This document shows, in pieces, positions 21,717 to 34,705 of a stretch of DNA of 64,000 bases (the first letter of the stretch is position 1; the number at the start of each line of letters is the position of its first letter). Source of the DNA: Spinellus fusiger. Taxonomy: Eukaryota; Mucoromycota; Mucoromycetes; Mucorales; Phycomycetaceae. The stretch is taken from assembly GCA_025094145.1 (NCBI GenBank), contig JALLLS010000014.1:124001-188000 (forward strand), in the 5' to 3' direction. A program made the translations under genes and the position numbers. The notes under the pieces were generated by a model. That model was not told the DNA's origin, made no database searches, and was given only the letters and a program-made list of their open reading frames with translations.

Positions 21717-22744
21717 TTTTTCATATTTCTGTCCTCATTCTCACATTCATTATAAAATAAAGCTTTGGACTTTTTATTTATTTATTTATTTATTATTTAT
21801 ATATATTTAAACAATAGTGTAGTGTAGCATATATAGCATATATAACATATAACATATATAACATATATAACATATTAAAGAAAAGAAAAAAGAGAGAGAG
21901 AAAGCATCTTTTATTAAAGAAGAGTCGCGTCACAAAGATACCAGGGCAGTCCATTCAAGAGAAGAACCCTCCTTTTTTTACTTTTTTTCTCCTTTTTCTC
22001 CTCTTCTTTTACTCTCTTCTCTTTTCTTAATTGTTCTTGTTCTTAACATTCATTCTGTCACTTGGACATGGACACAAGTACTCTCTTTTGTCTGACATTT
22101 CTTCTTATGGCGTATGTGCTTGGCAAGCTAAAGATACTCTTCAGCAAGCGTAAGAAACTGACGCGTAATCTCAGGGCTCAGTTGGACTAGCCTCTTTTCT
22201 TTTTTCTTTTTTTCTTTTTCCAACCAAAGAATAATGTATGTAGGGGGAATATGGAGGATGTATTCCTTGGTGTCTGTTGGATCCACACAATACTTACCAG
22301 GTGTGTAGATATCACTGGACACTAACAAAGAGATAGATAGTGGTAGTGGTAGTGGTAGTGGTAGTGGTAGTGGTAGTGGTAGTGGTAGTGGTTGTAGCAG
22401 TAGCAGTAGCAGTAGCAGTAGCAGTAGCAGTAGCAGTAGCAATAATAATAACACCAGTAATAATACACTGGTTTTGCTACTCAATAGACTTATCAACCAC
22501 ACACTCTGATTGCACTGCCAAAGAAGAAAGAGTAAATAAATAAAGATACACAACGGCCACTTTATAGAGAGTCCCGACACAAAAAGGGAACAAGGGACGG
22601 CGTTAAAAACAACACAATAAGCATGTGAAATTTGTCACTGGCATTGGCATTGAACTCATCTGCTTGGGATATTTCCATGGGGTGTTTTATTCTTTTTTAT
22701 TCTTTCTTCTTTCTTCTTTCTTTCTTCTTTCTTCGTTCGTAGCC
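21717..22744. other. intergenic region with microsatellites and an unassigned minus-strand ORF
   Basis: Begins with an AATAAA-containing 3' region, a (TTTA)n run at 21774-21795 and ACATATAT repeats. A minus-strand ORF (22580-22128) ends in a protein-like segment (KEYILHIPPTYIILWLEKE, RLVQLSPEITRQFLTLAEEY). Its middle is entirely microsatellite translation, and I do not recognise it. It may be the end of a small gene whose other exons I cannot place. Confidence 0.3.
22339..22441. repeat. compound microsatellite (GGTAGT)n-(AGCAGT)n
   Basis: About nine GGTAGT units pass directly into about eight AGCAGT units, then AATAAT. It creates poly-Val/Ala and poly-Leu/Pro translations in several frames that are not genes. 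Confidence 0.9.
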
Positions 22745-24660
22745 ATGTTGAAGTCCTTTGCCCGTTTAAGCACCCAGACCCTTTCCAAGAGGTCAGTTGT
22801 CTTTGTTCTAAAGAGAAAAGAGAGAGAGAGAGAGAAGTGCTATGGAGAAACACGTACACGTACTTATTACAGCCATGGATATGTATCGATGCAGAACATT
22901 TGCCTCGAGTGCAGTCTCTCGTCAGGCAGCAGCTGTTCCTACTTCTCTCCAGAGATTCACTGAGGAGGAATTGTTGCTCAAGGAGTCAGGTAGAATAAGA
23001 GAGAGAGAGAGTAGAATAAGACGACTCAACACAAAAGGAGACTAGTGGCTCGATTTGCCCAGGACATTGTAAAGCCCAAGGTGGAGGAGATGGACAGAAC
23101 AGAGACCATGGACCCCACCATTATCAAGGGATTGTTTGAACAAGGTGTAAGTGGCCACTGAATCTCCTGTCTACAGAGACAAGGAGGGTGTAGGAGGGTG
23201 TAGGAGGAAGAGTATAACTGTGGTTCCCATCGTATACAGCTTATGGGCATCGAGACCGAGTCCCAGTATGGAGGTTCAGAATGCTCCTTCACATCCGCCA
23301 TCATTGCCATTGAGGGTAAATTGGACGCATAATGTACAGCCACTGATACTGATGCACGGGTAGAACTCTCCAAGGTGGATCCCTCTGTCAGTGTCTTCTG
23401 TGATGTTCAGGTACAATGCCCAGGAGATAAGAACAAAACAATAGAAACAAAAACAAAAAACAAAAAGATGGGAAATAGACTGGATCCATCCACATACCTA
23501 TGATCCCCTATGGATCCCCTATTGATCCCCTATGGATCCCCTATTGATCCCCTATGGATCCCCTATTGATCCCCTATCTCTATGCCAACAACAGAACACA
23601 TTGGTCAGCACACTTGTCCGAGAATACGCCACCCCATCTCTCAAGGAAAAGTACTTGACTCGTCTTGCTACAGACACCATTGGCTGTTTTGCTTTGTCAG
23701 AGGCTGGTTCTGGCACTGATGCCTTTGCTCTTCAGACACGTGCTGAGGACAAGGGCGACCACTACCTGCTGAATGGCAGCAAGATGTGGATCACCAACTC
23801 TGGAGAGGCCGACATCTTCTTGGTGTTTGCCAATGTGTAAGTGCACCACGACACACCACAAACGAGAGAACCCCTCACGCTGATGTGCTTGTAGGGATCC
23901 CTCCAAGGGCTACAAGGGAATCACCTGCTTTATTGTTGAGAAAGAGTGGGGTGTAAAGGTGGCCAAGAAGGAAAGCAAGGTAAGCAGACACACTCTTCTT
24001 CTCTCGCTCCAGTGCTATTCTGAATGTCTAATGAGGGATGTCTTCTTTCTTACTCAATTCCCTCCAGTTGGGCATCCGCGCTTCTTCTACATGTGTCCTT
24101 AACTTTGATGATGTTCGTGTTCCTAAAGAGAATGTGTTGGGTGAAGTTGGCACTGGTTACAAGTATGCCATTACAATCCTCAATGAAGGCAGAATTGGTA
24201 TTGCAGCCCAAATGGTGGGTCTTGCTCAGGGTGCCTATGACATTGCATTGCCCTACTTGTTCCAGAGAAAGCAGTTCAACACTTATATTGGTGATTTCCA
24301 GTCCATGCAGCACCAGTATGCACAGAGTAAGTAAAAGAAAAAAGGACACACGAGTATTCATGCTGCTGTACAGTTGCCATTGATATTGAGGCTGCCAGAC
24401 TCTTGACCTACAATGCTGCCAGACTGAAGGAAGAAAAGAGACCTTTTATTAAGGAGGCTGCCATGGCCAAGTTGTACTCTTCTCAAGTGGCTGAGGCTGC
24501 TGCTAGCAAGGCCATTGAATGGTGTGGTGGTGTTGGCTTCACTCGTGAGTTGGGTGTAGAGAAGTTCTTTAGAGATTCAAAGATTGGTGCAATTTATGAG
24601 GGAACCAGCAACATCCAGCTTCAAACCATTGCAAAATTGGTGGCTGCCAAATACAAGTAA
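22745..24660 (+). CDS. short/branched-chain acyl-CoA dehydrogenase (ACADSB type)
   Basis: A mitochondrial FAD enzyme oxidising 2-methylbutyryl-CoA and similar acyl-CoAs in isoleucine breakdown. Nine exons (22745-22791, 22895-22989, 23046-23146, 23240-23315, 23364-23410, 23595-23836, 23895-23979, 24068-24326, 24374-24660) join in frame to 412 residues. The leader [16 protein letters not shown] is basic. Signatures are [94 protein letters not shown] and [16 protein letters not shown], which contains the catalytic Glu of this subfamily (YEG). Intron 5 carries a short minisatellite. Confidence 0.94.
23501..23578. repeat. minisatellite in an ACADSB intron
   Basis: Alternating 12-mer and 11-mer units GATCCCCTATTG and GATCCCCTATG are repeated about seven times between exon 5 and exon 6. 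No effect on the splice sites is visible. Confidence 0.85.
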
Positions 24661-26244
24661 GTTGAAGGAGTGAGGAAGAAGAAGAATCATTAGCTGACAC
24701 TTTTATTCTTTGTAGATAAACTATGAGTCTGTAGTGTGTTTTTGTTTTTGTTTATTATTATTTCCTGTTCATATTAAACATTGGTAGTTGGGTGGATTCT
24801 ATTTCTCTAGTCTATGAGGAATCCTGCAGATAGCCTATAGGTAGCCATCTCATAGTATCAACAACTACAGCTTACATACTCTCCAGAGTCTTATGGACAC
24901 TGTTTTATCCCTCTCCACCACACAATCCACTCATCTCTCTTCTGTTTGAGAGTGCCATTGCAGCCATGCATGGGGGACTCCTGTAGTAAGGTTTAATTTC
25001 AAGGATAAAATACAATTAAGAACTATGGGATATTGAGTCCGATGTCTGGAGATGGACACACCTCTTGGATTAATGCATGTATCAAGGCACCTGTTCCAAT
25101 GGATATGTTATGGTCAGACAACCTACTGTCTATTTGTATTTGTATTTGTATTCCGTAGAGCACTAAAGAAAGAAGGGGATTCAATAAAAGCCATCTGTCT
25201 TGGAGTCTATTCAATGGAAGCATCTCATAGCAGAAAGAACATTTATTCCATGCCAAGGTAGAATCTATACTGTTTGTATGTTTCTTCCTCTTGGCTCTCT
25301 GCTCCGCAGTGCACCATAGACCATAAAAAGACACTTCTCTAGCAGTCCATGCATTGATCCTGTAGGTAGTGGCAGTCATCCATCTTTCCCTTTTAATAAA
25401 AGGACCTGCTGTTTCTACCTTCTCCATGGGTCCATAACCCAACAGAAGAGTTCATTCATGGGATACACAGAAATTGTTCCATCCCCAATTAGATGGCTAC
25501 AGCTGATTCCTCATTCTATCCATCGGCATAATAGATGACGCAAGAAACAAGGTGCTAAAAGTGACATTGCGTATGAGTCAAAGGGTAGTACCATTGCCAT
25601 TTCAGCTCTGTTCATGCCTACAGTAGGATAGAATGTCCGCCACTCCACCTATTCACACGCACACGCACACGCACACGCACACACAGCCATTGAATTTCTT
25701 ATTCCTATTCTTGCTCTTATTCTTGCTCTTATTCCTACACCCCCTGCCGACAGAATCATCAGTATTGACCCTGTGAATATTCCTCAATGCATCTTATACT
25801 TGCATAACAGACTAAGAATGACACTGGGCTAATGAAAAGTGGGTGTATTCAGCTCAATATTTCATGTCAGCACAAGAAACAAAAAAGGGATCAAGGATGC
25901 ACTTGCAGATGGATGGGTGCATGGGACACACCTTTCTAAATATGTCCTAAACAGTCCACAAACAGAGTGAGCAAGTTGTGCCTTTTCCTCCCCACCACTT
26001 GCAAGGTCCTCATTTTTAACTAAAGTAGTACGGTGGTAAGGCTATTCTAAATATGATATCATGTGATGTGTCCGCCCTTGCACATCTCGCTCATCCTTCC
26101 AAATGTAGGGATAGACTGACAGATGGGGGCTGACTTATGACACTGTGGATAGAAATAGAGAAACCTATATAAGAGACACGTCTTTGTGAGGTGAAGAAGT
26201 ATCTCTTCTACCAACAACAACAAAGGAAATCATAGAAAAAAACA
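24661..26244. other. 1.6-kb intergenic region, no gene recognised
   Basis: Contains an AT-rich 3' region of the preceding gene, (CACACG)n at about 25656-25684 and a 139-codon minus-strand ORF (25442-25023) without a recognisable domain. The last 100 bases before the metallothionein have a TATA-like CTATATAAGAG at about 26165, a likely core promoter for that gene. Confidence 0.45.
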
Positions 26245-26698
26245 ATGGCCTGTCCCTGTGTAAAGAACGATGCCTGCTCGTAAGTACTGTGAGATGAAGA
26301 GAGAGAGAGAGAGGAGGCTGATCCATCTTCTTTCTCCTCACTCTTCCTCCTCACTCTTCCTCATCTTTCTCTTCTTCCTCACTCTTCCTCCTCCTATAGA
26401 TGCACCAAAGACAACAAGTGCACATGTGATAACAAATGTGATTGCACTTGCTGTAAGGAAACAAAGTCTGCTCACAACAAAGAGTGCACATGTCACGGTA
26501 AGTTCTCTTGCTTCTTCCTGGTGTTATGGCTGTGAATAATGTTACTCATGCATTCTACATGGAATTGTTATGAATCTAAAGGCACTGGCAAAGGTACAGT
26601 CTCTCTCATTCTTCATCTATCACTGTAATAATAGCTGTCCTATTAACATTGCTCTGTGATCAATAGGATGTGTCTGTGGTAGCTCGTGTACCTGCTAA
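26245..26698 (+). CDS. metallothionein
   Basis: A small Cys-rich metal-binding protein. Exons are 26245-26279, 26400-26497, an optional 12-nt micro-exon 26582-26593 and 26667-26698. All joins keep frame and give 58 residues (54 without the micro-exon). The product starts MACPCVKNDAC and has CxC pairs (KCTCDNKCDCTCC, ECTC, GCVCGSSCTC), 16 cysteines in total and no aromatic residue except possibly none, as is usual for metallothioneins. It was built from splice sites because no single ORF covers it. Donors are GTAAGT, GTAAGT and GTACAG; acceptors are TATAG, TAAAG and AATAG. Metal-inducible expression is expected from the family but not shown here. Confidence 0.88.
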
Positions 26699-27070
26699 TC
26701 TTCTCTGTGGCTGTCCAACGGGGCTACTTGTTGCCTTTCTGACTCCATGCATTCCGTTTCATAAGCTGCTGATTGAGTGCAAATAATAAACACAATATAT
26801 TGATAGCAACTCTTATTGTCCTTGTCCCGTGAAAGAGAGTCATGCGACCCTTTGCCATTAAACTTTTCTTCTAAATCCACCCCACACAACATAGACACAT
26901 AGACACATAGGAAGAGATAGAAGGAGATAGAAACAGAGGGAGGGTCTCCTTTAGCTTAACGAGTCACACTTGTCCATCTCTACCTACACCTACACCCACA
27001 CCTCTTCACATGTCTATACTTCTTCACATACCCGCACCCCATACAGGCCACTGCCCACTCTCTTATTGTC
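26699..27070. other. intergenic region between metallothionein and RAD30
   Basis: The 3' flank of the metallothionein gene, (ACATAG)n near 26890 and a CTACACCC-rich promoter-like stretch at 26980-27050 before the polymerase eta start. No coding signal. Confidence 0.45.
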
Positions 27071-29914
27071 ATGAGCCCGAGTGTTTCTCATTTACCCGTG
27101 TATTTGCGGGACTCTAGATGTATCCTTCACATTGATTTAGGTAAATGGAGTGGTCGTCCTTGATGCCACTGTCATGTTCATTACTGAATACTAAAGAGAA
27201 TAACCCCCATTTCCTTTCATTAGACTGTTTCTATTGCCAGGTGGGTGAGTGAGATCCCCTTTCTATCTGTCTATCTGTCTATCTGTCTATCTGTCTATCT
27301 ATTCTACCTACCTACCTATCTATTCTATCTACCTACCTATTTATTCTACCTACCTACCTATCTATTCTACCTACCTACCTATCTATTCTATCTATCAATA
27401 CTATTGGCATTGCTCTAATCGTCTGTCTCTTCTCACCACCACCTTGTCTAATTGTCTAATTGTCTTGGGTTGTCTCTTTGCTCAGAGGAAAGAAGATTAG
27501 ATATAGCACCCGGAATTCCATGCGCAGTTCGACAGTGGAATAGTCTTATTGCAGGCAAATTCATAGTCATTGGGAGGGGAATCCTCTTCCCCCTGCCATT
27601 GCAGAAAGAAGATAAATAACCCTTCCTCTTTCGTATGATTACTCCCCCTAGTCAATTATGCTGCACGCAAAAAGGGTGTTCAGAGGCATTGTACCGTGGA
27701 GGAGGCAAAGACACTCTGTCCAGGTAAAAGGGTCTCTCTACTGTAGTCTCCTCCATCCCGCCATGGAAATAGGACGTGCCATGGGGGGATACTTATCTAA
27801 CATCACATTAGACATCCAGCTCTTCCATGTCGCCACCTATGCTGCCAATGATAAGGAGCCTCACTACTACTCACATCCTGATCGTAAGACTCATAAAGTG
27901 TCCTTGGATGTCTATCGAAATGCATCCAAAAGCATCTTCAAGATCTTTTCAAAATACAATGTGCCTATTCAGAAGATTGGTCTTGACGAAGCATTCTTTG
28001 ATGTCACTGAAATAGTCAACAAGAGACTGAAGGAAAAGTACTTGGAGAACAGGCCAGATTTGATCGAGACATGGGATGACTTGGTGTGTGGGGTGCCAAT
28101 AGACTGGGATGCCTATGGAGTGACGATCCAATCCAATGAGGAACAGGAAGGACAATGTCAAGAGATGGAAGAGACGAAGCAATGGGCATCCACGACTTGG
28201 TGTGATCTTCAACTTGCCATTGGAGCAGAATTGGCTTTACAGATACGAAAAGAAGTGTACGATGAACTCAAATACACTAGTTCTGCTGGTAAACTATAGA
28301 TGGTTTTTCTTTTATTTTTTTATTTTATCTTTTCTTTCTGGATGGGATGTAAGATGTTCACTCTTGGTGTCCAGGGATTGCTCATTACAAGTCAGTGGCC
28401 AAGTTGTGTTCAAGCAGAAACAAGCCTGATAAACAGGTAAGATACGTGCAATAAGCCCACGCCATGAGGGGTGTGTCCCTATAAATAATAAATGTCCTTA
28501 TAGACTGTCCTAAGAAACAATTGTCTTTTGGACTTTATGAGGGAGATACCTTTTGCAAAGATCAGACATCTAGGTGGAAGGCTTGGGAAGGAAGTTGAGA
28601 ATACATTCAAGGCTGAAAAGGCAAGTGATCTATGGTAAGCTTAAGAGTATCTCACAACAACAAGCAAACAAACAAAAAGAAGAGCTCATCATGGCCCTGG
28701 GGATATGTACACTACTAGGCAATATGATATACAAGTTCTTCAGAAAAAGATGGGTCATTCAGCGGGGACATGGCTCTACAATGTAGTGCGTGGTATAGAT
28801 ATTGAAGAAGGTAAGAAAAAGAAGAAAAAAAAGAAAAAGTGCAATAAAGGCAGCTTAGGCCTCATTTTCTATTGTTATTGAGAGTGTTATTGACTTGAGC
28901 ACTGTCTCGATTCTTTTCTAGTCAGCAACACAAAGGCTCCACAATCAGTGATGGCTATCAAGTCATTCTATCCAGGTATATACAACACAGAAGAGCTGGA
29001 ACGATGGCTTCGTACTCTGTCCTCTGAATTGCACAGTCGCATCCTAACCCACCTGGATGAGTACAAGGCACTGCCAAAAAAACTTGTGGTAGGAAAAAGA
29101 AAGTGCTTAAGGTAGAATAACAGCACAATTGTTTGGACACTATCATTTGGGCACAAAGAATGTATTTACCTTTGAATCTATTACATTTACTCACCATACT
29201 ACACTGCACTACACTAGCTATATTATCAAGGTGCATCTGGCTCTGGCTCAAAAACCAAATCACTCACTCTGCTCAATGGAAATGATTTCAAGGATATAGG
29301 TAATACACATCTTCTTGTCTTTCTGTCTGTAGGCACTAACATCCATGACGATAAAAATACAATTGACTTGCTTAGAAAGGCTGCTTAAAGAAGTCATAAA
29401 ACTCTATAAATCTATGGGTTGTGCGCTTCCTTGTCATGGATTCTCGCTCAAGGCCACAGGGATGTCTCCAGCACAGTTGTCTTTATCCCACAGCATTGCC
29501 AAATTCCTCATTCAACCTTCAAAGCAATCCAGTCGTTCTCATAAAGAAGAACTGCCCCACTCTGTATCTACAATGAATGAAACATCTTCCTCAGAACCTC
29601 TCTCTCTCTCCAGTAAAAAAGACAAAGATCAATCACAAGCCATTTCCATAAACGATGCATCTAGCAAAAAAGACCTAGAACTCTTTTGGATATGTGATCA
29701 ATGTCATGAGAGGATTGATTCTCAAGCTATAGAAGAACACACTGACTATCATTTTGCTATGGAGCTACAGTCCTTGGAGGAGCTGTCTTCCACACCACAA
29801 CAAGCATTCTTAGCAGCAGTGCCTCATGTTATTCCAGAAACATCAGTTCAGAACAAAAGGGAAAGGGAAAAACCTACAGCAGTCAAAAAACAGAAAAAGA
29901 GTGGACCCTTTTAG
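27071..29914 (+). CDS. RAD30: DNA polymerase eta (Rad30), translesion Y-family polymerase
   Basis: Replicates past UV cyclobutane dimers in the nucleus. Exon 1 (27071-27140) and a 21-nt exon 2 (27224-27244) build ILHIDLDCFYCQVE with the first catalytic Asp at residue 22. Exon 3 is 27486-27554 (ERRLDIAPGIPCAVRQW). Exon 4 is 27652-27723 (NYAARKKGVQRHCTVEEAK). Exon 5 is 27812-28288 (LFHVATY, KIGLDEAFFDV, SSAG). Further exons are 28375-28436 (IAHYKSVAKLCSSRNKP), 28504-28633 (HLGGRLGKEV), 28719-28810 (MGHSAGTWLYNVVRGID) and from 28922 the little-finger region. Exons between about 29095 and 29385 are unresolved. The last exon holds ATGMS and a UBZ-type zinc finger (FWICDQCHERI...EEHTDYH). The C-terminus is basic (KKQKKSGPF), PIP-box-like. 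Intron 3 has a GC donor. Confidence 0.9.
27260..27402. repeat. tetranucleotide array in RAD30 intron 2
   Basis: (CTGT CTAT)n then ATTCTACCTACCTACCTATCT units repeat across most of the 241-nt intron. It lies inside the intron between the 21-nt exon 2 and exon 3, so it does not touch coding sequence. Confidence 0.9.
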
Positions 29915-30188
29915 TTGATTTACTGGACAAGGAGTCTTCTACTTGGATGGGATATATATTATGTCATAAAAGCCATTTATTATTTAAAATATACCTTTTT
30001 TTTGTTTTGTTTGTAGAATATAGATATACTATGGAATTAAAATAAGATAAAAAGAGAGAATAGGTTTCCTTGAGAACTATAAGATGCAGAATGATGCCAA
30101 CGATGCTTGTATTCACATGTATGAAGTATGCTATTAGAAAGAGAAAGAAGAGAAAGAAGAGAGAAGAGAGAGCTGTTGATGATTCGAT

Positions 30189-31992
30189 TTATAATCTAGC
30201 GTCATTGCGGTATGCCTAGAAAAATAGATTAGCTTATCAGACACCTCAATACTAATAACAGAAAAGGATCGTTTCATGTACAATACAGTGTATAGGTTAG
30301 GTGGGTAGGCATTGAATAAGAAGAAGAAAGACAAAGGCACAGATAGACTTACAGACTCGGGAATAGAAGGATTGCGAGGATGTTGAGGAGCCACAGAACT
30401 GATGGTGGGAAGAGTAGTGTCATTTACATGAGCCGTCTGAAATGTTCGTGCCTGCTGCTCTGATGTATTGCTCATAATGTCAATAGGGCAATGGAAATCG
30501 TCTGATCTGTTGTGGGCCTCAAGTTCCATTGTCATGGTAGAGAATCGAGATTTCTGACTATCAACAAAGTCGCTGAATGGACTGGTGATGGGTAATCCTG
30601 ACCCTGTATTCTTGGTGATCTTGGCGGGCATAGACCTGTTGTTTTCTGGGCTCTTTTTTGGATTGGTCGTCACCTATTACCAACATGAATGCATTAAGAA
30701 AATGATTTGCTTGAAGAACATGGAGTGTGGTCTTTCTCTTCTTTCTCTTACCCAATGAATAGTAACAACATTGATAGTTACATCAATTGCACAACTTGTA
30801 AGACAGATAACATCTCTCTGTCCATCATGATAGACTGCAAGCCAAATAATATTGGCAAATGAAGCTATCAGCGAAATAATAGAGGCTATAAAAGTGCGCA
30901 TGGCCACCCGATGAAGGCGGGAGTGTTTCCAATTCCCACGGATGTTCTTTCCAGCGACCATGAGGGGTTTGATAAATAACATGGCCATAAATGCAGTGAT
31001 CAACTAAAGAAATAGAAAAAAAAACACACACGTTAGGAAGAATGTAATTGCATTACTCTTTGTTTGTTGAAAGAACGATAGTTACAAAGTCATAGACCTA
31101 TTCAAAAGATAAAGGTGAGTTTTGTGTGTACAGGCCAATAAATAGTATAAAAGATAGAATTCAATGCATTATAAATGAGTGTAGATCTTACCAAGAGAGG
31201 AACACTGGCAATGAGCGCAAGTCCAATGATACATTCGTCAGTTTCATCAATCTTATGGATTTCATACATAACCTATTTCACAGACAACCATGGAGTATTA
31301 TTATTACTATTACTATTATTATTATTATTACTATTACTATTACTATTACTATTACTATTACTATTACTATTATTATCACTATTACTATTATTTATACACA
31401 TGGAGATTCCCATCATGCATTGAGAATACCACAAGAAATTGACAAGTACCATAAGCACAAAGACACCAAAGTAGGGCCCAAGAAGGGACAAGTGAAATAT
31501 GTATCTTGATGATCTCCATCTTTGTTGACTGGACCCTGATACCACTCGTACTTTTTCAATGAACCATAGATAGATAATGAGTTTTGTGGTAAAGTAAAAA
31601 AAGTTACAGGTCACTTGAGATAGTAAACAAGAAGTTGAATTGCCTAGAAAAAGAAACCCACAAGCTCTGGTTTAGTCCTTGGCCTGTAGAGAGATGTAGG
31701 ACATATAATAATAAAAGACAAACAAAAAAGTCTCCAATGTTTTCTAATTACCATTGTTCATCGAAGACAAGATTCCAGAGAGTGCTAGAAATGCCCAAGA
31801 CATAATATAGAGTATAATGGCCAGCCATTTTGAATAGGTTAAATACTTGAACTTCACATCACAGATCTTGATGCCAAAAAGATAAGACTGAATTGAGATT
31901 GAAAACATAGTAATAAACTTTGTTGCGATTTCTATCGAGTCTGGTCCACCCATTTGGTTATTGTTTGAGCTGAAAGTGTCCAAAGCCGACAT
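30189..31992 (-). CDS. seven-transmembrane protein, GPCR-like, function unknown
   Basis: Exon 1 (31992-31752) has two hydrophobic segments (KFITMFSISIQSYLFGI, LAIILYIMSWAFLALSG). Exon 2 starts at about 31646 (NFFYFTTKLIIYLWF, YFGVFVLMVLVNFLWY). A short exon ends at the donor at ~31187 (IIGLALIASVPLLV). A further exon begins at about 31098 (VYDFVTIVL), and 31002-30674 has ITAFMAMLFIKPLMV, AMRTFIASIISLIASFANII and CAIDVTINVVTIHWV. A Ser/Pro-rich cytosolic tail follows and probably ends AYRNDARL after an intron at 30353-30218. Seven helices with an internal R(A)MRTF motif and a terminal HWV match a conserved fungal 7TM family of unknown function that I recall only loosely. An (ATT/ACT)n array lies either in the intron after exon 2 or in an Asn/Ser-rich loop. 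Confidence 0.6.
31297..31393. repeat. (TTA/CTA)n trinucleotide array in the 7TM gene
   Basis: About 30 units of TTA and CTA in alternating pairs. On the gene strand it reads Asn/Ser if translated. A possible donor (GTGTAT) just before it and an acceptor (AAATAG) just after it suggest it is intronic. Confidence 0.85.
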
Positions 31993-34335
31993 CTTCTGCG
32001 TCTAGGTGGATTAGCAAGAGATGAAAGGGGATAGAGAAGAAATTGTGGTAATAAAAAGTATCGGTAAAGTAGTTGAAATGTGGAGAAAAGTAAGAGCAAA
32101 GATGGAATGTATCTCTCTCTCTATTACAGTGGTATATAATTTATAATAACACAGAGCCTAGTGGATGGGTTTTACAATTAGCTAATGGATCCTATTCTCA
32201 TTACTTTTTATACCCTCTTTTACAAGTCCATCGGGCAATTCAGGTCACACATTTGGTTCTTTTTCTTTCTTTCTTATTTCCTTTTGGTATGTCTATTAGC
32301 TGTCTTACTAAAAAAAAAAGAATTTTATGCCTCTTACTAAAAAAAATTTCAAGCATATACCATCCATAAAACATAGAAGCTAATCCGATAGTTTAAATGA
32401 TCCCTATAGTTTAAAGTGAATTTAGTACTTTAATTTGGACTCATTCTCCATGGATTCGCAGACAGTGGGTGGGAAAATGGTAGAGATAAAACCCATCAAC
32501 AAGATGTTTAACAGTGAGGAGATAAAATAAGTCTAAATGTAGTTTTTAATAAATGAATCAAAAGCCAGATAGGCAAAAGATGGTAATGAGATGTCAGCAT
32601 GAAAGTGAGTCCATGCTCCGACTCACAACCTCTTGCAAAGTCTTAACTTTAGTTGAATACCATCCTGACTTTGGGTTCATCATCTTAAACTGTATTCTTC
32701 CAGACAACAAGTCGTTACAGTCTTCTCAATCGATCTACCAGAACTTCAACAGTATAGACCAGGGTATTGGTTTGACTCTTTGTATCTATCCTTGGTAAGA
32801 TGATGCGAAATAGCCATTCCTTTTGTAGACAAAGTAGTTTGGTAAATATACTTACAGAATACATTAAAATAGTACTAAAACATGTTACACCCAGGCTGTT
32901 AGTATTCTCATTCTAGAATGTATAAAGTGAAGACTGTGGGTAGTATTAGAGAGTGATAAACACTCTGCACACTCTATTAGAAAAAGACATCGAGTCAAGA
33001 TGTGTGTAGTGTGTTTATCCTCCATTCTCTTGCTGGGCCGATATAGTTTTCTGATTCAATGGTTCTCTCTATGTCTGCATGTGTAGGTCAATTACGGGCG
33101 TTTCGGATAGTCACCGTCCGATACAACACACCTATAACAAGAAACTCGGTTGTGGAATAAAGAACAAGACAGGTGAACTTTAACTCTGGAAAAAAAAATA
33201 TATCTAAAATCATAGAACATGATCATTCTTTCTATTTATTGTCATTTTAGGGCCCCAATGCTGCTCTTTTTTTTTCTTCTTTCCATGAAACACCTGGTCA
33301 GTGGATTCTCTTTCTATTAGGTAAACGATTATGCAGTGACCATCGGATCTGCCTTTTTACTATTGTCTATCATGACTTTCTCATGACAATTGGGTAGCGT
33401 GATCATTTTTAGGTGCCTAGATGAAAAAGAAAAAAGATGAGTGGTAGAGGGTCTTTACTGGTTACAAGGCAGCACACTCTTTATTTTATTTTATTTCAGT
33501 TTTTTTAATGTTCCGGGCCTTTTTTTCTTTATTGAGTGTCTTTTTCATCTTATTTTCTTGTTTTTAATTTACACAAGTTTCTTAGATCAAAACAGATTTA
33601 TTAGTGAAGAAAGAAAGGAATTTGCTAGTATATCTATCTATATTAAAGAGGTTGTTTTGTTCAGATCAAAGAGACTTGTCTTGGTCATCATAGAGAGAGA
33701 ACAAAGAATGAGAATAAAACGAATACAAAGGCCTGGGACATAAAAGATTAGAATTCATAAGTGTGCTACCTTATTACAATCACTATAAAATCAAGTCTCT
33801 GATCATAACAAGGAATGTAACAAATTCAATTTTTAGCATAATAAACGGTTGATAACAGATATGACATTACTATGTGTGAACTATAGCAATTGATTCACTC
33901 CCAGTCAGTATCTAATAATGTGCTATTTTGCTTGGTTCCCTGAATGTGTTGCTCCATGATATCCTTGTGAACACTATTTGTTCATTAATATTCAATCAAG
34001 GTAAAGTTTTAATCACTCTTTGTGCAACACCAAGGAAATAAACTTTTCTTGATAGAAATGGGTTTTATCAAGATAGAAATACGATCAGAATGCTAAGGCA
34101 AATGTTAAATGTACATTGACCACTCGCCACGTTAACAAAAAAGGAATATATTGGCAAGAGTGTGCCTGACACTAGGTTAATAAGAGTGTCTGTTGATGAA
34201 ATTTACTATAGACTTTAGGATAGCAAGATGAGTTCTGCGGATATAGAAATGACACGGACAAAATGTGGAAATTGAACACATCTTACTCCTGCTGAAGTAC
34301 AGCCAAATGAACTGCAACATGGAATAGTATCGTCA

Positions 34336-34705
<370 letters not shown>

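Noticed and set aside
22340..22543. poly-Val/Ala ORF
   Set aside because: Translation of the GGTAGT/AGCAGT microsatellite.
25023..25442. 139-codon minus-strand ORF
   Set aside because: No domain recognised, and no neighbouring exons or conserved pattern visible.
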